The translations under genes were made by a program, and so were the position numbers. Positions 24,701 to 36,740 of a DNA stretch of 64,000 nucleotides are shown here, in pieces. Under the pieces are notes generated by a model, which saw only the letters and a program-made list of their open reading frames with translations, ran no database searches and had not been told where the DNA came from. The stretch is from positions 2,394,309-2,458,308 of the forward strand of contig NW_009799102.1 of assembly GCF_000213175.1 (NCBI RefSeq), in the 5' to 3' direction. Within the stretch, counting starts at the first letter, position 1. The number at the start of each line of letters is the position of its first letter. The stretch comes from Neurospora tetrasperma FGSC 2508 (taxonomy: Eukaryota; Ascomycota; Sordariomycetes; Sordariales; Sordariaceae).

Positions 24701-25200
24701 TTCTATTTCCTTCGTAGTATTTTCGCCTAATAATTAGCGGCTTATGTTTAGTTTATTAGATAAAACAATTAAAATTTAAAATTTAACGTCGGGGAATTAC
24801 CTTTAGACCTTAAAAGGGTATAGTAGTTCTATTAATTCTATAGTATTTTCGCCGAATCGCTAGTAGTTTACGTCCGGTTCGTATAATTAATTAATTAAAA
24901 TTTAGAATCCGGTATTAAGGAGCTACCTTTAAACCCTTAAAGGCTATAGCTGCTCTATTTATTTAATAGTATTCTCGCCAGATAGTTAGCAGTTTACGTC
25001 CGGTTTATATAATTAAATAATTAAAATTTAAAATCCAGTATTAGGGAGCTACCTCTAGACCCTAAAAGGCTATAACCGCTCTATTTATTTAATAATATTC
25101 TCGTTTAATAATTAGCGGTTTATATTCGGTTTAGAAGATTATATAATTAAAATCTAGGATCCAACGTAGGGAGCTGCCTCTAAATGATTCCTATTAGTAT
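21740..25200 (+). pseudogene. NLR relic A: NACHT-WD40 gene destroyed by RIP
   Basis: A RIP-mutated STAND receptor gene of the HET-E/HNWD kind. The P-loop is still visible at about 21865-21905, reading I-K-G-D-L-(stop)-K-R-K-T-I-L-L-C, the expected WIKGDPGKGKTMLL with transitions. The NACHT core follows: INNATAVLRSLIYLISEQQL near 22000 and SSFQTTYLIINILNKYIKD near 22180. From 23540 an array of 13 WD40 units runs to about 25180. Stops are frequent but the 126-bp frame of the WD array is kept throughout, so damage is mostly point transitions. Its N-terminal effector domain is missing; gag-like sequence sits where relic B has a HET domain. Known relatives are nonself-recognition and incompatibility receptors. 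Confidence 0.85.
23540..25185 (+). repeat. WD40 tandem array, 13 units of 126 bp
   Basis: The marker AAAGGCTATA (G-Y in ...LKGYS...) recurs at about 23552, 23678, 23804, 23930 and every 126 bp to 25064. Each unit encodes the pattern GYS..V.SVVFSP....LASGS.D.TIKIWDPASG..L.TLK, with C-to-T/G-to-A damage. Exact 42-codon spacing shows the array was a run of highly similar repeats, as in HET-E/HET-D/HNWD genes where WD repeats undergo concerted evolution. Confidence 0.88.
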
Positions 25201-26030
25201 TAGGTTGCCTAATATTTCGTTTAACTCTACTAATCGCTATTTATATATTAACGTTAAACGTATTAAAATAATTATAAAAATTATTAAAAGCTAAATTATA
25301 TTAAATAATCTAGAGAATTATAGCTATAATTTAGGATAGAATAGATTTTAAATTACTTATAATAATTAAAACGTATTCTAATCACTACTGAATTACCGAC
25401 CGTTTAAATATAATATTTAGGGACGGATAATATTTATTAATTGTATATTGGGACTAATTTAGTTTATAAACTTCTTATAAAATATATAATATATTCTATA
25501 TCTTTTTTAATTTCTTTCTCTCTATTTCATTTTTCTAGCATACTATTAGAAGGGTTTAGGCGGATAGCTAAATTTATAAGAATTTTAGAAATTCTAATAA
25601 CTTTCTACTATTATTAGAATAATATATTATATTACGAAGAAATAAAATTATTCTACCCTTTAACTCTCCTTTTATAAGTACTTATATAATCTAGATACTA
25701 TAGGATTAACCCCTAACTACCTAGTTATAGCTAAGGTTAGTACAATAGAAAAGCCTTAATTCTCCTCAATCGGATAAGTAGTTTCTTTCTTAGTAGTATT
25801 TGGATAAGCTAAACACACTTACAATAGCTTTGTTATAGCTATTATAGCAGTACCAGACAGGTGCTAAATTATATATATATTTAGTCTACTATCCTCTTTA
25901 CTACTATATATAAGAATATTATTTCTTTCGTTCTATATAAACTAGCTTCCTTTCTTCTTCATTTTTAATTATTTATCAACAACGTCAGATTATTCGTATC
26001 CCTTATCTCGAGATCTACGTGCGTGACAAT
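25200..26030. other. AT-rich 3' flank of NLR relic A
   Basis: This is the RIP-damaged downstream sequence of relic A. Up to about 25.8 kb it aligns with the flank of relic B (36.75-37.34 kb). From about 25.8 to 26.03 kb the two flanks differ, so one copy has an insertion or replacement there. No coding content is recognised. Confidence 0.6.
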
Positions 26031-26345
26031 AGCTACATAGTCATCCCTAGTCTAAATACGGGGGATCGCGGTTTAATATACGGCTTTATACTACCAATTG
26101 GGTATTAAAGGTACTCTAAAACTAGCTTTACACTAGGTAATTCGGTTCATATAGGAATACTATCCCTCTTTCTGGATTAACCATACTGACTAATAGGAAG
26201 AAGCTTAGTCTTGTGAATAGTTGTTACTACTACTCCGACATCTCCGGTTTAGAATTCCGCCTACGGCTTTGAACTTGGTTGTAATAACCCAGAACAGGAC
26301 AGCGAGTTCTACAACTTTACGCCCCCGCCGCTGGAGGATAAAGTG
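26030..26345 (+). repeat. Duplicated segment shared with 37605-37925
   Basis: Both segments read through GCGGTTTAATATA, ACTATCCCTCTTTCT, the AATTCCGCCTRCRGCTTTGAACTT block, and CTACAACTTTACGCCCCCGC...TGGAG, ending at about 26345 and 37925. Differences are mainly transitions, with one small indel near 26140/37720. This marks the downstream end of the segmental duplication that carries the two NLR relics. Confidence 0.85.
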
Positions 26346-26572
26346 AAGAGCACTTGTGATTTATTGCGCGGTGGAGTCTGCTATAGGCCTAGGTTCTTAG
26401 GTTCTAGTCAGATTCGCCTGCCCAAATATCTCGGGTTCTTATGCTTCGTAGTGTCAGCGGGGACGTTTTAATCGCGAAAAGGACGGCCCCCAATCTATCG
26501 TCCTGTGAGTGTAGCTGAAGGATATTGCTGTCGAATTATCTGACAATTTGAGTTCTCCATCCTTACGACCGA

Positions 26573-26662
26573 CAGTATAGATGGGCAACGTTGTATATGG
26601 CGGTCGAGAAGGGGCATGAGGCGTTTGTTAAGCTGCTTCTCGATACTGGCAAGGTTGACGCA
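26573..26662 (+). pseudogene. Isolated ankyrin-repeat fragment
   Basis: A clean stretch of 30 codons reads QYRWATLYMAVEKGHEAFV then KLLLDTGKVDA, one canonical ankyrin repeat (TPL..A...GH..VVKLLL..G..VD). It lies in a balanced-GC patch and lacks RIP damage. No continuation on either side keeps the repeat register, so it is a fragment of an ankyrin-protein or NLR gene. Confidence 0.8.
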
Positions 26663-27240
26663 GGGCGTTCCTGCCTCTTTCCTTCCGCTATCCAACCCTG
26701 CCTCCTGTCCTCGCCCACCCACGTAGCTAGTATGCAACTTCCTTCGTGACCATCGGCCACCCATGAACTCGGGGAATCCACAACCTCCCTACTCTGACCC
26801 GACCCTGACTCCTGATCTCGGTCCCGACTTCGGCACCCGAGTTCAGCTCCGACTCACTTATCTTGCCCCAACTATCGCCAACATCCTTCCCCGTCTTTTA
26901 ATTTTCTCGGCCTCCAGGGAAGTCCGTCATTTCTTCGTAACATCATAGTAGTTGCACGCTCCTTGTTTTTCTTATCCGGACAAAACAAATCATCCGGAGG
27001 ACGAATCTGGTAGACGTACTTCCAGTTGGCCATATAGATGGGATATAGCACCGTTAATGACGGACAAGACGCATTCTTGAATAGATAAGGAGAGAGTAAG
27101 ACGTGCGTTTCTCGTAGCGAATATGTGAGCGATTAGAACCAGTCCTAGTTCTCGGAACAACCTGCACCCATCCAAACCGCGGAATTCAGGCGCGGATACA
27201 GTGCAAGGGTCCACCTGCTATATCAACGGAACTGAACAAC
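26663..27240. other. Balanced-GC patch, no gene recognised
   Basis: No domain-bearing frame and no repeat terminus were seen. Composition matches core DNA rather than the flanking AT-rich blocks. Confidence 0.45.
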
Positions 27241-27621
27241 GTATCTGGTCCGAGGAATGGGAAGGAGTAGGTCAGCGACGCTGATGTCAAAAAAGTTCAC
27301 TTGAGGTGAACACTGAATGTGGAGCTCTCACCCGGACTGGACTCCTATAAAGCTAGCTTCTCCCCCGCTCAGAAAGGTGGCGGTGTTCTTCTTTCTCTGA
27401 ATCAACAGCAACATCACCTTCGCACTCCGATTCACTGAGACTTGACTCCTACAAAGCAACCTCCTAAGAACCTTCAGAGAGTTGACGCTTTTCTTCTTTT
27501 CAGACCCAAAGCATTGTCTTTATCTGCCAACGCTACACAAGCAAACGTCAACTTTCCCTCATTCATTTGCCGTCTGGACTCCCAGAAGTACCTCAACTTC
27601 ACTGTCAGCTCTCCCGTCACA
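27241..27621 (+). promoter_or_regulatory. Promoter and 5' leader-like segment
   Basis: A CTATAAAG TATA-like box lies near 27345. It is followed by CT-rich stretches with multiple CAA/ACA-rich patches and the context CTCCCGTCACA immediately before an ATG at 27622, a good fungal start context. The segment looks like the intact promoter and 5' UTR of a conserved gene that is not itself present downstream. Confidence 0.4.
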
Positions 27622-27654
27622 ATGGGCGCCGCAATGACCAAGCTATGGAACCTG
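27622..27654 (+). pseudogene. Orphan first exon (MGAAMTKLWNL) with 5' splice site
   Basis: Eleven codons from an ATG in good context run into a perfect donor, GTAAGT, at 27655. The myristoylation-like start MGAAMTKLWNL recalls N-termini of Arf-family GTPases. A possible EIRL stretch occurs near 27745, but the conserved GTP-binding P-loop and the rest of the protein are absent downstream. I therefore read it as a 5' gene fragment (promoter plus exon 1) moved here without the body of the gene. The Arf suggestion is weak. Confidence 0.3.
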
Positions 27655-29110
27655 GTAAGTTATTTTCCATTTCTCTCTCCTTTTCCCCAACAATTCATTG
27701 TGTGATTTCTTCCCCTTGGGGTTACATCTTTGGAAGTTTCCGAAATCCGCCTGGTGAGTGTGGTGGCACACACTGGCAAGACACTTCGCCATCGCAAGCT
27801 GGTACAGGCAGCGCAGACATCGCGCTCCTATCCTAGAAGAGGCGCGATAGAGCACCTCTTCAAATCTGGTGTTAACGTTGTTACTCGGGTGTTGACCTCT
27901 CATCCCCGGTCCATGTAACAGGCAGGGCTTGAAGAGGTGAGCACCTGAAATTGAACCAATCACAAAGGCATCATTTCGTATGATGAGCAGAAAGGGAGAG
28001 TATGAACATAAGTGCGGCAGGACTTGTGAATGGAGGCATATCCGCTCAAACCTGAATACTTTCCGTCTGCAGTATCTCTCTCCGTTGATTGATCCATTCT
28101 CCATCTCCAGCATCAAACAGAGAAGGCGGATGGATGAAAGACAGTTCCCGGTCTTTTAGTTCCTTGGTCTATACGCCCTTACTACGTTAATCACTTTCAG
28201 TTTTGCTCTTAAGAGCACATCAATGACATTGCGCTTCAGGCAAGGTAGCTTCAAATCATGTTACAATTTTTTTGGGGCCCAATAGTTCAATCCCAACGTT
28301 GTGAATTTTCTGCCTTTGCTGCTTGCCTGCCTGCCAAAAGCAGTTCTCAGTCTTTCAGCCACGGTTCGATTAACACCTTTCCCTTCCCTTCCCTTCCCTT
28401 TCCACACTCCTGAAACGCCCCTACACCGACATGACATGTCTGTGGATAATCCTCTGCGTTGGGTATAAGAACCCTTCCTCCTCCCCTCCATGTCCTCTCC
28501 CCTTCTTCCTCTGAGCAACTTGAGAGGGCGTGTAATGATTGTGGGGTGGATACGGGGAGGGAGATGGATTGTAGGCTTCTTTTCTTCTCTACGGGAACTG
28601 GATCGGATCCGAAGGGGCTTCACTTCAGGTTGGAAAGGACAATGCTAATCTATGACAGTTGATGAGTTTGTGAGAGTTGTGAGAAAGCTGGAGGGAGAGG
28701 GGGCGCTATAGCTGGATATGAAAGCCGCCGAATGGGGGCAAAGTGGGAAGGATCTCGCTCCAGATGTGAGGCCTGACGTTCAGGGGGCTTTTGTGGTTGG
28801 AATTCAAAGGCACGGAACAACGAGACAAACATGACTGAAGTTGTGAGTACGTGAGAACAAGATGAAAGAGAAGTGAAGATGGGAAGTCTCCTTCCGTCCG
28901 CAGTTCCGCTGTGGTCCGGTCCGGTCCGGTCCGGTCCGGCGATGTTATGGTAAACGGTGACATTCCCTTTTCCGTTGTCACCTTTCCAGCCGACTGCAGG
29001 TTGACCTTGCTAGCCGAACCGGCCACCGCGTTATCCTTGGGCTACATACGAGCGTTTCGAAGATGTATCCCCAATCCTGTAAGAATTATTCTCTTTTCTC
29101 CGCCACGTTT
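27655..29110. other. GC patch with simple sequence, no intact gene
   Basis: No supported coding region. It contains (CCCTT)n at about 28379-28400 and a CCGGT pentanucleotide run at 28913-28939. Several 60-150 codon frames overlap on both strands without domain content. It may include further promoter/5' gene fragments, but none is recognisable. Confidence 0.45.
28913..28939. repeat. GGTCC pentanucleotide microsatellite, five units
   Basis: Five uninterrupted GGTCC units plus GG, in noncoding GC-rich DNA. Confidence 0.9.
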
Positions 29111-29420
29111 ATCGTCTTTCGATTTATTTCTTCACGCAAGAGATGGATTTTTTCCACTACCTCCTTCATCTGCCTGCCTTAACCTACCTTCTTCATCTGC
29201 ATGCATTAGCCCACCTCTGCCCTTCCATCCTGGCATATCATAACCATGGTGGTTGGCTTGCAATACACTGCCGGCGCAGCCGCTAACATCTTTGTAGACG
29301 AGTCGATTGGCTGAGAGAGATGTATATAGGGCAGGGCTGCGGCACAGGAAGACGCTTGCAATTTGGTGGCGTTCAACGAGCTAACCATAGCTCTGGGATC
29401 TGATGCCAAAAGGAAGAGGA
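29110..29420 (+). repeat. Least-mutated copy of the dispersed repeat
   Basis: This is the GC-balanced counterpart of 17040-17350. It contains TTCATCTGCCTGCCTTAACC, the ATATCATAACCATGGTGG block, GCAGGGCTGCGGCACAGG and, at the right, GCGTTCAACGAGCTAACCAT followed by AGCTCTGGGATCTGATGCC. The right part matches 47725-47765 (GCGTTTGACGAGCTAACTAT). It lacks long ORFs. It is probably an LTR or a nonautonomous element end, but the class is undetermined. Confidence 0.7.
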
Positions 29421-29769
29421 AGGAAGAGGGAGGAAGAAGGAAGGCTAAGGTTCGGGAGGCTTTGAGTGGACAGGCTTATTGTTTGTTGAAATTTTCAGCG
29501 TGCGAACTCCCTGAGCAATTTGCGAATATAAATACCCAAGGTCACTAATAGGGCTCTTTCGAACATCGATTTATACTCAACCCCCCTTTAAATAAAAATA
29601 CTAGTCCCTTTTTATACTTTCAATATTCTCTTCACTTCCAACCCAAAACAACTGTATCCTAAGTGGAATTTATTACAGTAAATCATTTCCACTTACCCTC
29701 CCTTCAAAAAGTAATTTTAGTATAGAAGCTTAGCGGTATTACTTTCACGTTCGAAACTAACCTTAATAT

Positions 29770-32450
29770 TACTCGTACTACTCTACACTTGAGAATACCA
29801 GCACATCAATACCAAAGTCTACCCAACTTACCCATTCACTATTATTACTATAAAGTCCTTTTTAGACCTTCTTCTTATTAAAATAGTCAATAATATTATT
29901 AAATATCTCCCGACCCGTAACGCTAATAGCTTCGCTCAAACCTATTAGACGACCTACTGGAGGGCCGACCCTTATATTTGGAAGGATAATATCCCTATAT
30001 TAATTAAGCTAGGTCCTATTACTTAGGGTATAGTTATAAAGTAACTCAAAGTTGTTAAGAAGGCTATAGAGGTTGGCGCAGATATTAACGCCCCTAATTA
30101 ATTATTTTACTTTTATATACTTAAACATTATAATAATAATCCTAATAAATAGTCGTTGGCAAAAGCGGCGAGTAAGGATGCAAATAGTTCGCTACTTTAT
30201 TTTACTACCTTAATAAATAACTTCAAAGCGGCTAAATACCTCTTACAGAAAAATACGACTCTTTACAATACTAGGTCTGCTAATTAGGTACTTAATATAT
30301 ACTTATACTATTAAATAAATAAGACTTATTACTATACAAACGAAAACGAAGATTATAAGGTAAGTAAATACTATAAAGATTATCTGACTCTACCTTTATA
30401 TACGGCAGTCTACTATAGAAGTCTTAAAATCGCTAAGCTTTTTTTTAGAATATAGAGCTAATTTCCATCTCTATAATATTAACCGTAATTTAATAGAAGA
30501 TACTAAAAAGCGGAACCTCCTTATTAAATCCTACCAGGATATTCTTTACAAATTCGTTTAGGAAGGCCTTAATTATTTAGTTTCGATCGACCTTATTATA
30601 TAATTTCCTAATACGGGTATTAGTATGGAGGAGTATATAAATATAACCCCTTTATATATAGCCTTATTAAAACTATATAATACTATTATTATTATAAAAC
30701 TGGTAGCATTCAATATTATAGAAATATTATATAATAAATATTTGTAGGATTAATTTTATAAATATATTCGCTATAGTATATATAATAATGCTTTAATTTT
30801 TTTTAAAAGTAGGCTTAACGTACTAGGTTCTAGGGTCGGCAGCGTTATCTAATTAAATACCTCCCTAATTTTTACTGACGTAATTATATTTAAAGCGCAT
30901 TTAAAAGAGTACTATATCAAATAAGTTCAGTAAATTATCCGTATACTAGTCCAAAACCATAGCCTAGACCTTGATACTCTCCTTTTCAATAAATCTACTA
31001 ATAAAGAAGAAGAAGAAAAAAAGGAGGAGGATAGTGAAGAGGAGGTAGAGAAAGAATAAATTACACCCTTAGAATACTTAGTTAGTAGTAATTAGCTAAT
31101 AGTAGAATATTTAATCTAATTACTAATTAATTTAGGTATTTAATTTAATATCCAAAACGGAGAAGGCTATATTCCTCTTATATACTACCTATAAGTAGAG
31201 CAATTAACTACTAAAGCTCTGAAGAAGGGTATTTACAATCGTATACTTATTCGCTTGCAAATAATTCGTACGCTTATTAAATCTTATAGTTGGGCGAATA
31301 TTAAGCTAAATAAGAAATATATATAGGGAAGGGAGGAGTTAATATTTAGCTAGATTCTAGAAATCTGGTTCCCGGGGTAGAAGCTTTATAAAGGATAGAA
31401 TAATAGGGCGTTATAGAAAGATTTTATTTAGTATCTTTCGGACTGTTTAAAATTGGAAGAGGATACTAAAATCGACCCTACTTTATTTTTAATAGGCGGT
31501 ACTACAAACGAATAAAATTCGAACTATATATATATAATAACCTTAAATATATAATATTTCCTTCCTCTGTAGGATATTACGTACGGCTACACGGCCCTAT
31601 ATACCGCTGGAGGTTAAAGACTATATATATATAAACTATCCTTATTAAATTTATAGGACCTATATAAGTGGAGATACGACCGAGGGGTCGGGTTAATTCA
31701 ATTAAACTTGATAGACGCCTGTAAATATAGGTACCTTAGCTATTAATTAATTAGCATTATAATAAAGGCGGATCTTTTACTAAGGAAAATAAATAGCTTT
31801 TCCTCTTAGCTGTTGATACTGAACGAGCAAGCTTATTGTAGAGGCTTGGGCTACTTTATTACTTCTCGCTAAGGTAGTAACTTGGACGAGTAGAACAAAT
31901 TCGAAGAAGCCTTCTTTAATAAGACTATAGACTCGGCGACTATAGGCCAATGGCTGGAAATTTTTAAGAAGTATTACAATAGGTATAGTATCGAGAAGTT
32001 GAAGGAGTTTTTATTTATTACTCTTAGTTAGGAGTTCTCTAAGGTGCTTCCATCCTATTATAGAAACGAGTAAGGATATTGCTAGAATTCAGGCTGGACA
32101 TTCAAAAATCCATATAAATACTATTAGTAAATGCTTAATAGAGACAATTGAATAGCATTATACGCTCGTTCTAAATTTCCACCTTACCTCCGGCAAGGCT
32201 GTAACTAAGTGTCGCGCGACTAATACTACTAATAATAATACTTCGAATTATACGTAGTTGGCTTTTATTCTCTACGCGCTAATGTAAATAAAATGTACAG
32301 CAGGCGGGGTTGGTAATTTAAGCAAAGGTAGCACCTTAAAATAAAAATAATAATAGCAACTATCTTTAAAGCTCCCAATCAAACCTACCGAGATATACGC
32401 CACGAATTTTGTCTATTACTTATAGTAAGTAGTTTTCGTCTGTCGAGCAA
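29770..32450 (+). pseudogene. RIP-mutated F-box-like/ankyrin protein relic
   Basis: Through many stops the plus strand preserves a fungal ankyrin-protein pattern. Near 29890-29960 there is an N-terminal stretch with LPTRNANSFAQTYWTTYW and DPYIWKDNIP (F-box/CGLA-type leader). Near 30045-30100 it reads VVKKAIEVGADINAPN, a canonical ankyrin helix-turn. Near 30170-30260 it reads SSLLYFTTLINNFKAAKYLL. Near 30400 it reads YTAVYYRSLKIAKL, followed by further ankyrin-like segments to about 31630. The last 0.8 kb is helical and degraded. It lies immediately upstream of NLR relic B in the same direction. Whether it was a separate gene is not certain, but no linking frame is visible. Confidence 0.65.
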
Positions 32451-34723
32451 CTCCCCCAGTTTCAACTACTGATTTATAGTACCTATAGTCTCGCGAATAG
32501 AAGCCGTCCGTTTGCGAAGCCTATAAGCCTTTTCCTACTATCGAACATTGTATAATTAGCTGCCGAGGGAGCTAAGCCTAATCGACTCTGCAATACGACT
32601 CCTAGAGCGTAATAATACTAGCAGGGTCCGTCTAACGGAGGACCTCCCTAATAATAATATTTTACTATATATAATACTTTTATACACATAGGGTCCCGAA
32701 GAGGTCCTCTTTAGAGATATAATAGACGGTACAAGCAAGTACAAAGCAAGCTATGCTAAGATTCAGTTTTGTAGAGACTAAGCCTAGTATAATGAGTTGA
32801 AATTCTTCTAGGTCAATATATGCTATATTGACAAGTCTAATAGTACTAAGCTTCAGTACGCTTTTAACTCTATGTTCCATTAGTACTGCAGCGCGGTAAA
32901 ATATTACGTATACTTAGTAGACGTTTTAACCTATCCGTACGGCGACGGCCCCGGTTGGTAACCGGCCTTTCGAGAGAGCAGATAGTTTTCCCGAGGATGG
33001 ACCCTCTAAGAGCTTATTGCCCCAACGATTATCGAATTCTTCTCTAAAGAGGGCGAGCGCCTAGGAGATAAAGAGTCTCTAAAATAAGAAATCTACAATA
33101 TAACCGGAATTCTATAAAAAGCCTTCTAAAGTATTCTTCTATCTAATTTTAATATCGCTGAATAAATATAATAAATCGAGAAGCGTAATACAATATATAA
33201 GAAAAGTGAGGTATACTCTCTATTTAGCATTTTCAATATATATATACTAATTATTTACGGCGAAGGAAGGTAAAAAGTATTAAAGCAACTATAGAATAAG
33301 GTTTATAAGGATTACCTCTATTTAATAAAATTATAACCTACAAACTTGTATAACCTGTATATTAAAAAGGAGCGGACTGAATTAGCGAAGGGTAATTTAC
33401 TAGCTAATATTTACTACTAGGTCTTCGATAATTCTAATTTCAAACAATAGTACTAATTGTAGAAGAGTCGCCTATTTTAAATTAAGGGAGATTTAAGCAA
33501 AAGTAAAACTATATTACTATATAGTATTATTAACGAATTAGAGTAGTATATTATCATTAATAGTAGTAATTTAGTATATTTCTTCTACTAAACTACTAAT
33601 TTGTATATTAATAACGCAACTATTATACTATAAGGTTTAATTTACCTACTTACTTACTAGCAACTACGCTTACTCTTATATCTACTGGAGAATATATACC
33701 CCTCTAATAATATAATAATATAAATCGTCCTATTTAAAGTTTTATACAAAATGCTAAGAAACCTGAACTTAAAAGTCACTTATTTAGAATTAATACTCTA
33801 AACGAATATATAATAGACTAACTGCAGCTTTTTAAATTGATTGTCTCAATATTATTTGTTTTTACTCATATTAAGTAGCTTATATCTAATTGCAATTGGG
33901 TATAAATTAAAGAATAGTTAACAATTATTGTATAATAGTTTGGACTTAGCTTCGAACTAAATACTAAATCTATTACTATTACCGTTAATATATATATCTG
34001 CTATAAAGTCCTTTACTTATTGGAGTAGAAATAGTATAATAGTACATTATAAGTAAATATATATAATTATCTCTCTTCTAACGTAAATAGAACTTTTTTA
34101 TAGGTAGCCTTGGTTTATTAAATATTTATGAACCCGAACGTTCGGAAGTGGTAGATACTAATAAAGTTATAAATATTCCCTCTTAGGTTGGATTCCCTAT
34201 ATTTGCGGATAATAGAGCAAATTATTTAGTCCGATTATACGGATTTGTATAGGCAAATTCTTACCGTCTCCTCTCTCGTTTACCGACCTATTAGCCTTTA
34301 AGAATTAACTACTCTCGTAGAGATATTAGACTATTTCTCAAATAATTTACAATCCCTAGAAGAGTTTATAGGGCTTTATAACTCGTTTTTAACTCTTCGA
34401 AACTAGACTATTTATTTTATCTACTAATTAACTAAGGACTTTCTATTAGGCAATGCTTCTAATAAAGCTAATAACTAAGATTTTTTAGGAACATTCAAAT
34501 AGATTTTTCCTTCTAGGAAAGAAGATATAAATTATATTATCTTCTTAAAGTTACTTAAAATTATATTTATAATATTGTAATACAATATATACAACTTAAG
34601 CGTATTGGGATTTCCGAACGATAAAGTCTAAGTACTGGATCCGGACCCGCTAGCGACGGTACGGTACTTGTGCGTCTACTAGGTTAATTACTTGTATAAC
34701 TTGGTTTCTAGTATGAATATAAA

Positions 34724-34951
34724 ACGGCTATTAACTCCGGCACCGGTAGGGAATCTAGACGGCACGGTGCTAGCACGAGCACGTCGAGTTTGGGGCAAGC
34801 TATTCGGAGTAGGCAACTGGGTAAGTCTAGAAAGCCGTCGGTGGGCGACTCCGGGATATTCTCTCGAAGAGGGGTCGAGTTGCTGCTGGTCGGGGGCCCA
34901 CCCTATAGGTTTACCAGTAATCCCGAGATGCCTTCCTGGGCTTAGATCTCG
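34724..34951. other. GC-rich 228-bp insertion inside NLR relic B
   Basis: Relic A runs directly from GAATATAAA to the TTTATA..AACGGGGTTATTTATAT block, while relic B has about 228 bp of balanced-to-GC-rich sequence between the same blocks. The insert shows no RIP-type damage, so it entered after the host gene was mutated. I see no TIRs, poly-A tail or Pol III boxes that would name it. Confidence 0.75.
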
Positions 34952-34952
34952 C

Positions 34953-35149
34953 ATAATTATTTATAGAATAACGGGGTTATTTATATATTCCTTAAAATAA
35001 AGTATTTTTACTAGCTAGAAGCTCTAAGTCTACTCCAAGTTATGCCTACGGATAATCGTTTATAGAATAACGGAGTTATTTATATATTCTCAAAACGAAG
35101 TACCTTTACTAGCTGGAAGCTCTAAGTCTACTCTAAACTATACCTACGA
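34953..35149 (+). repeat. 99-bp in-frame tandem duplication in relic B
   Basis: The block beginning ATAATTATTTATAGAATAAC at 34953 recurs at 35052 (ATAATCGTTTATAGAATAAC). Relic A has one copy. The unit is 99 nt (33 codons). It abuts the right edge of the GC-rich insertion. Confidence 0.75.
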
Positions 35150-35449
35150 GCATTATTACTATTAGAAAGTTCGAAGGCCTACTAGTAAATACAAATCAAT
35201 CTCCGTACTAGGAACTTAGTCTAATTAAAGATATAAGGAGATAATAATTAGTAGCAGTTAATAAAACTTATTTAGGATGCTTACCGATTTATTCTATTTT
35301 ATTAATAGATAATAGAATAAACTCTACTTCAAATATATATCTTAGCGTTTATATCTACTCTAAGCAGTAATTTAATAAAGAGGAATTTCAGTACAGAAGA
35401 ACCTAAATAGATTCGAACTAAGCCGGCTATAGAATTAAATTAGAATATA

Positions 35450-36740
35450 TACCTCTAAATTTTGAAGGTTATAGCCGCTATATTCCCTCAATAGTATTCT
35501 CGCCTAATAGCCAACGGCTTACATCTTGTTCAATAAATAATATAATTAAAATCTAGGATTTAATATTAAGGAACTGCCTCTAAGCCCTAAAAGGCTATAG
35601 TAATTCTATTACTTCCGTAGTATTTTTATTTAATAGCTAGCGGGTTATATCCAGTTTATAGAATGAAATTATTAAAATTTAGAATCTAGTATTAAGGAAT
35701 TACCTTTAGACTTCAAAAAAACTATAGCTATATTATTAATTCTATAGTATTCTCGCTTAATAGTTAATAATTTATATCCAATTTAATAGATAATATAATT
35801 AAAATTTAGGATCTAATATTAGGGAACTACCTCTAAACCCTAAAAGGCTATGGTAGCTACGTTTATTCTAAAGTATTCTTATTTAATAGCTAACGGGTTG
35901 CGTCCGGTTCGTTAAATAAAATAATTAAAATTTAGAATCTAATATTAGAAAATTACTTTTAAACTCTAAAAGGCTATAATTATATTGTTACCTCTATAGT
36001 ATTCTCGTTTAATAATTAGCAGCTTACGTCCGGTTTGACGAATAAAACTATTAAAATTTAGAATTTAATATTAGGGAATTACTTTTAAACTTTAAAAAGC
36101 TATAGTAAAGTCATTCATTCCGTAGTATTCTTACTTAATAACTAATAATTTACATCCAATTTAAAAGATAGTACAATTAAAATCTAAAATCTAATATTAG
36201 AGAACTACCTTTAGACTTTAAAAGACTCTAATAAGCCTGTTAATTTTATAGTATTCTCGTTTAATAATTAACAATTTGCATCCAGTTCGTAGGATAGTAC
36301 AATTAAAATTTAGAATCTAGTATTGAGGAACTACCTTTAAACCCTAGAAGGCTATAGCGACCCTATTAAATCCGTAGTATTTTTACTTAATAATTAGCGG
36401 TTTACGTCCGGTTTATAGGATAATATAATTAAAATTTAAGATCTAATATTAAGGAACTGCCTTTAAACCCTAAAAGATTATAGTAAGAATATTATTATCT
36501 TCGTTCGTTTAATAATATTCTCGCTTAATAATTAGCGGGTTGCGTCCGCTTCGGGGGATAAAACTATTAAAATCTAAAATCCAGCGTTAGAGAACTACCT
36601 TTAAACTTTAAAAGGCTATAACAGGGTTATTAATTTTATAGTATTCTCGCCTAATAGCCAACAGCTTATATCTAATCCGACGGATAATACAATTAAAATT
36701 TAGAATCCGGTATAAGGGAGCTGCCTATAAATAATTAATA
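35450..36740 (+). repeat. WD40 tandem array, 10 units of 126 bp
   Basis: Same unit as in relic A, with the GGCTATAG marker at about 35464, 35590, 35716 and so on to about 36472. The last unit is offset by about 9-12 bp because of a small insertion near 36490. About three units fewer than relic A. Confidence 0.85.

Noticed and set aside
23540-36740. Satellite DNA or CRISPR-like arrays (126-bp periodicity)
   Set aside because: The periodicity is a translated WD40 repeat of 42 codons on the plus strand. There are no unique spacers and the unit is coding-derived.
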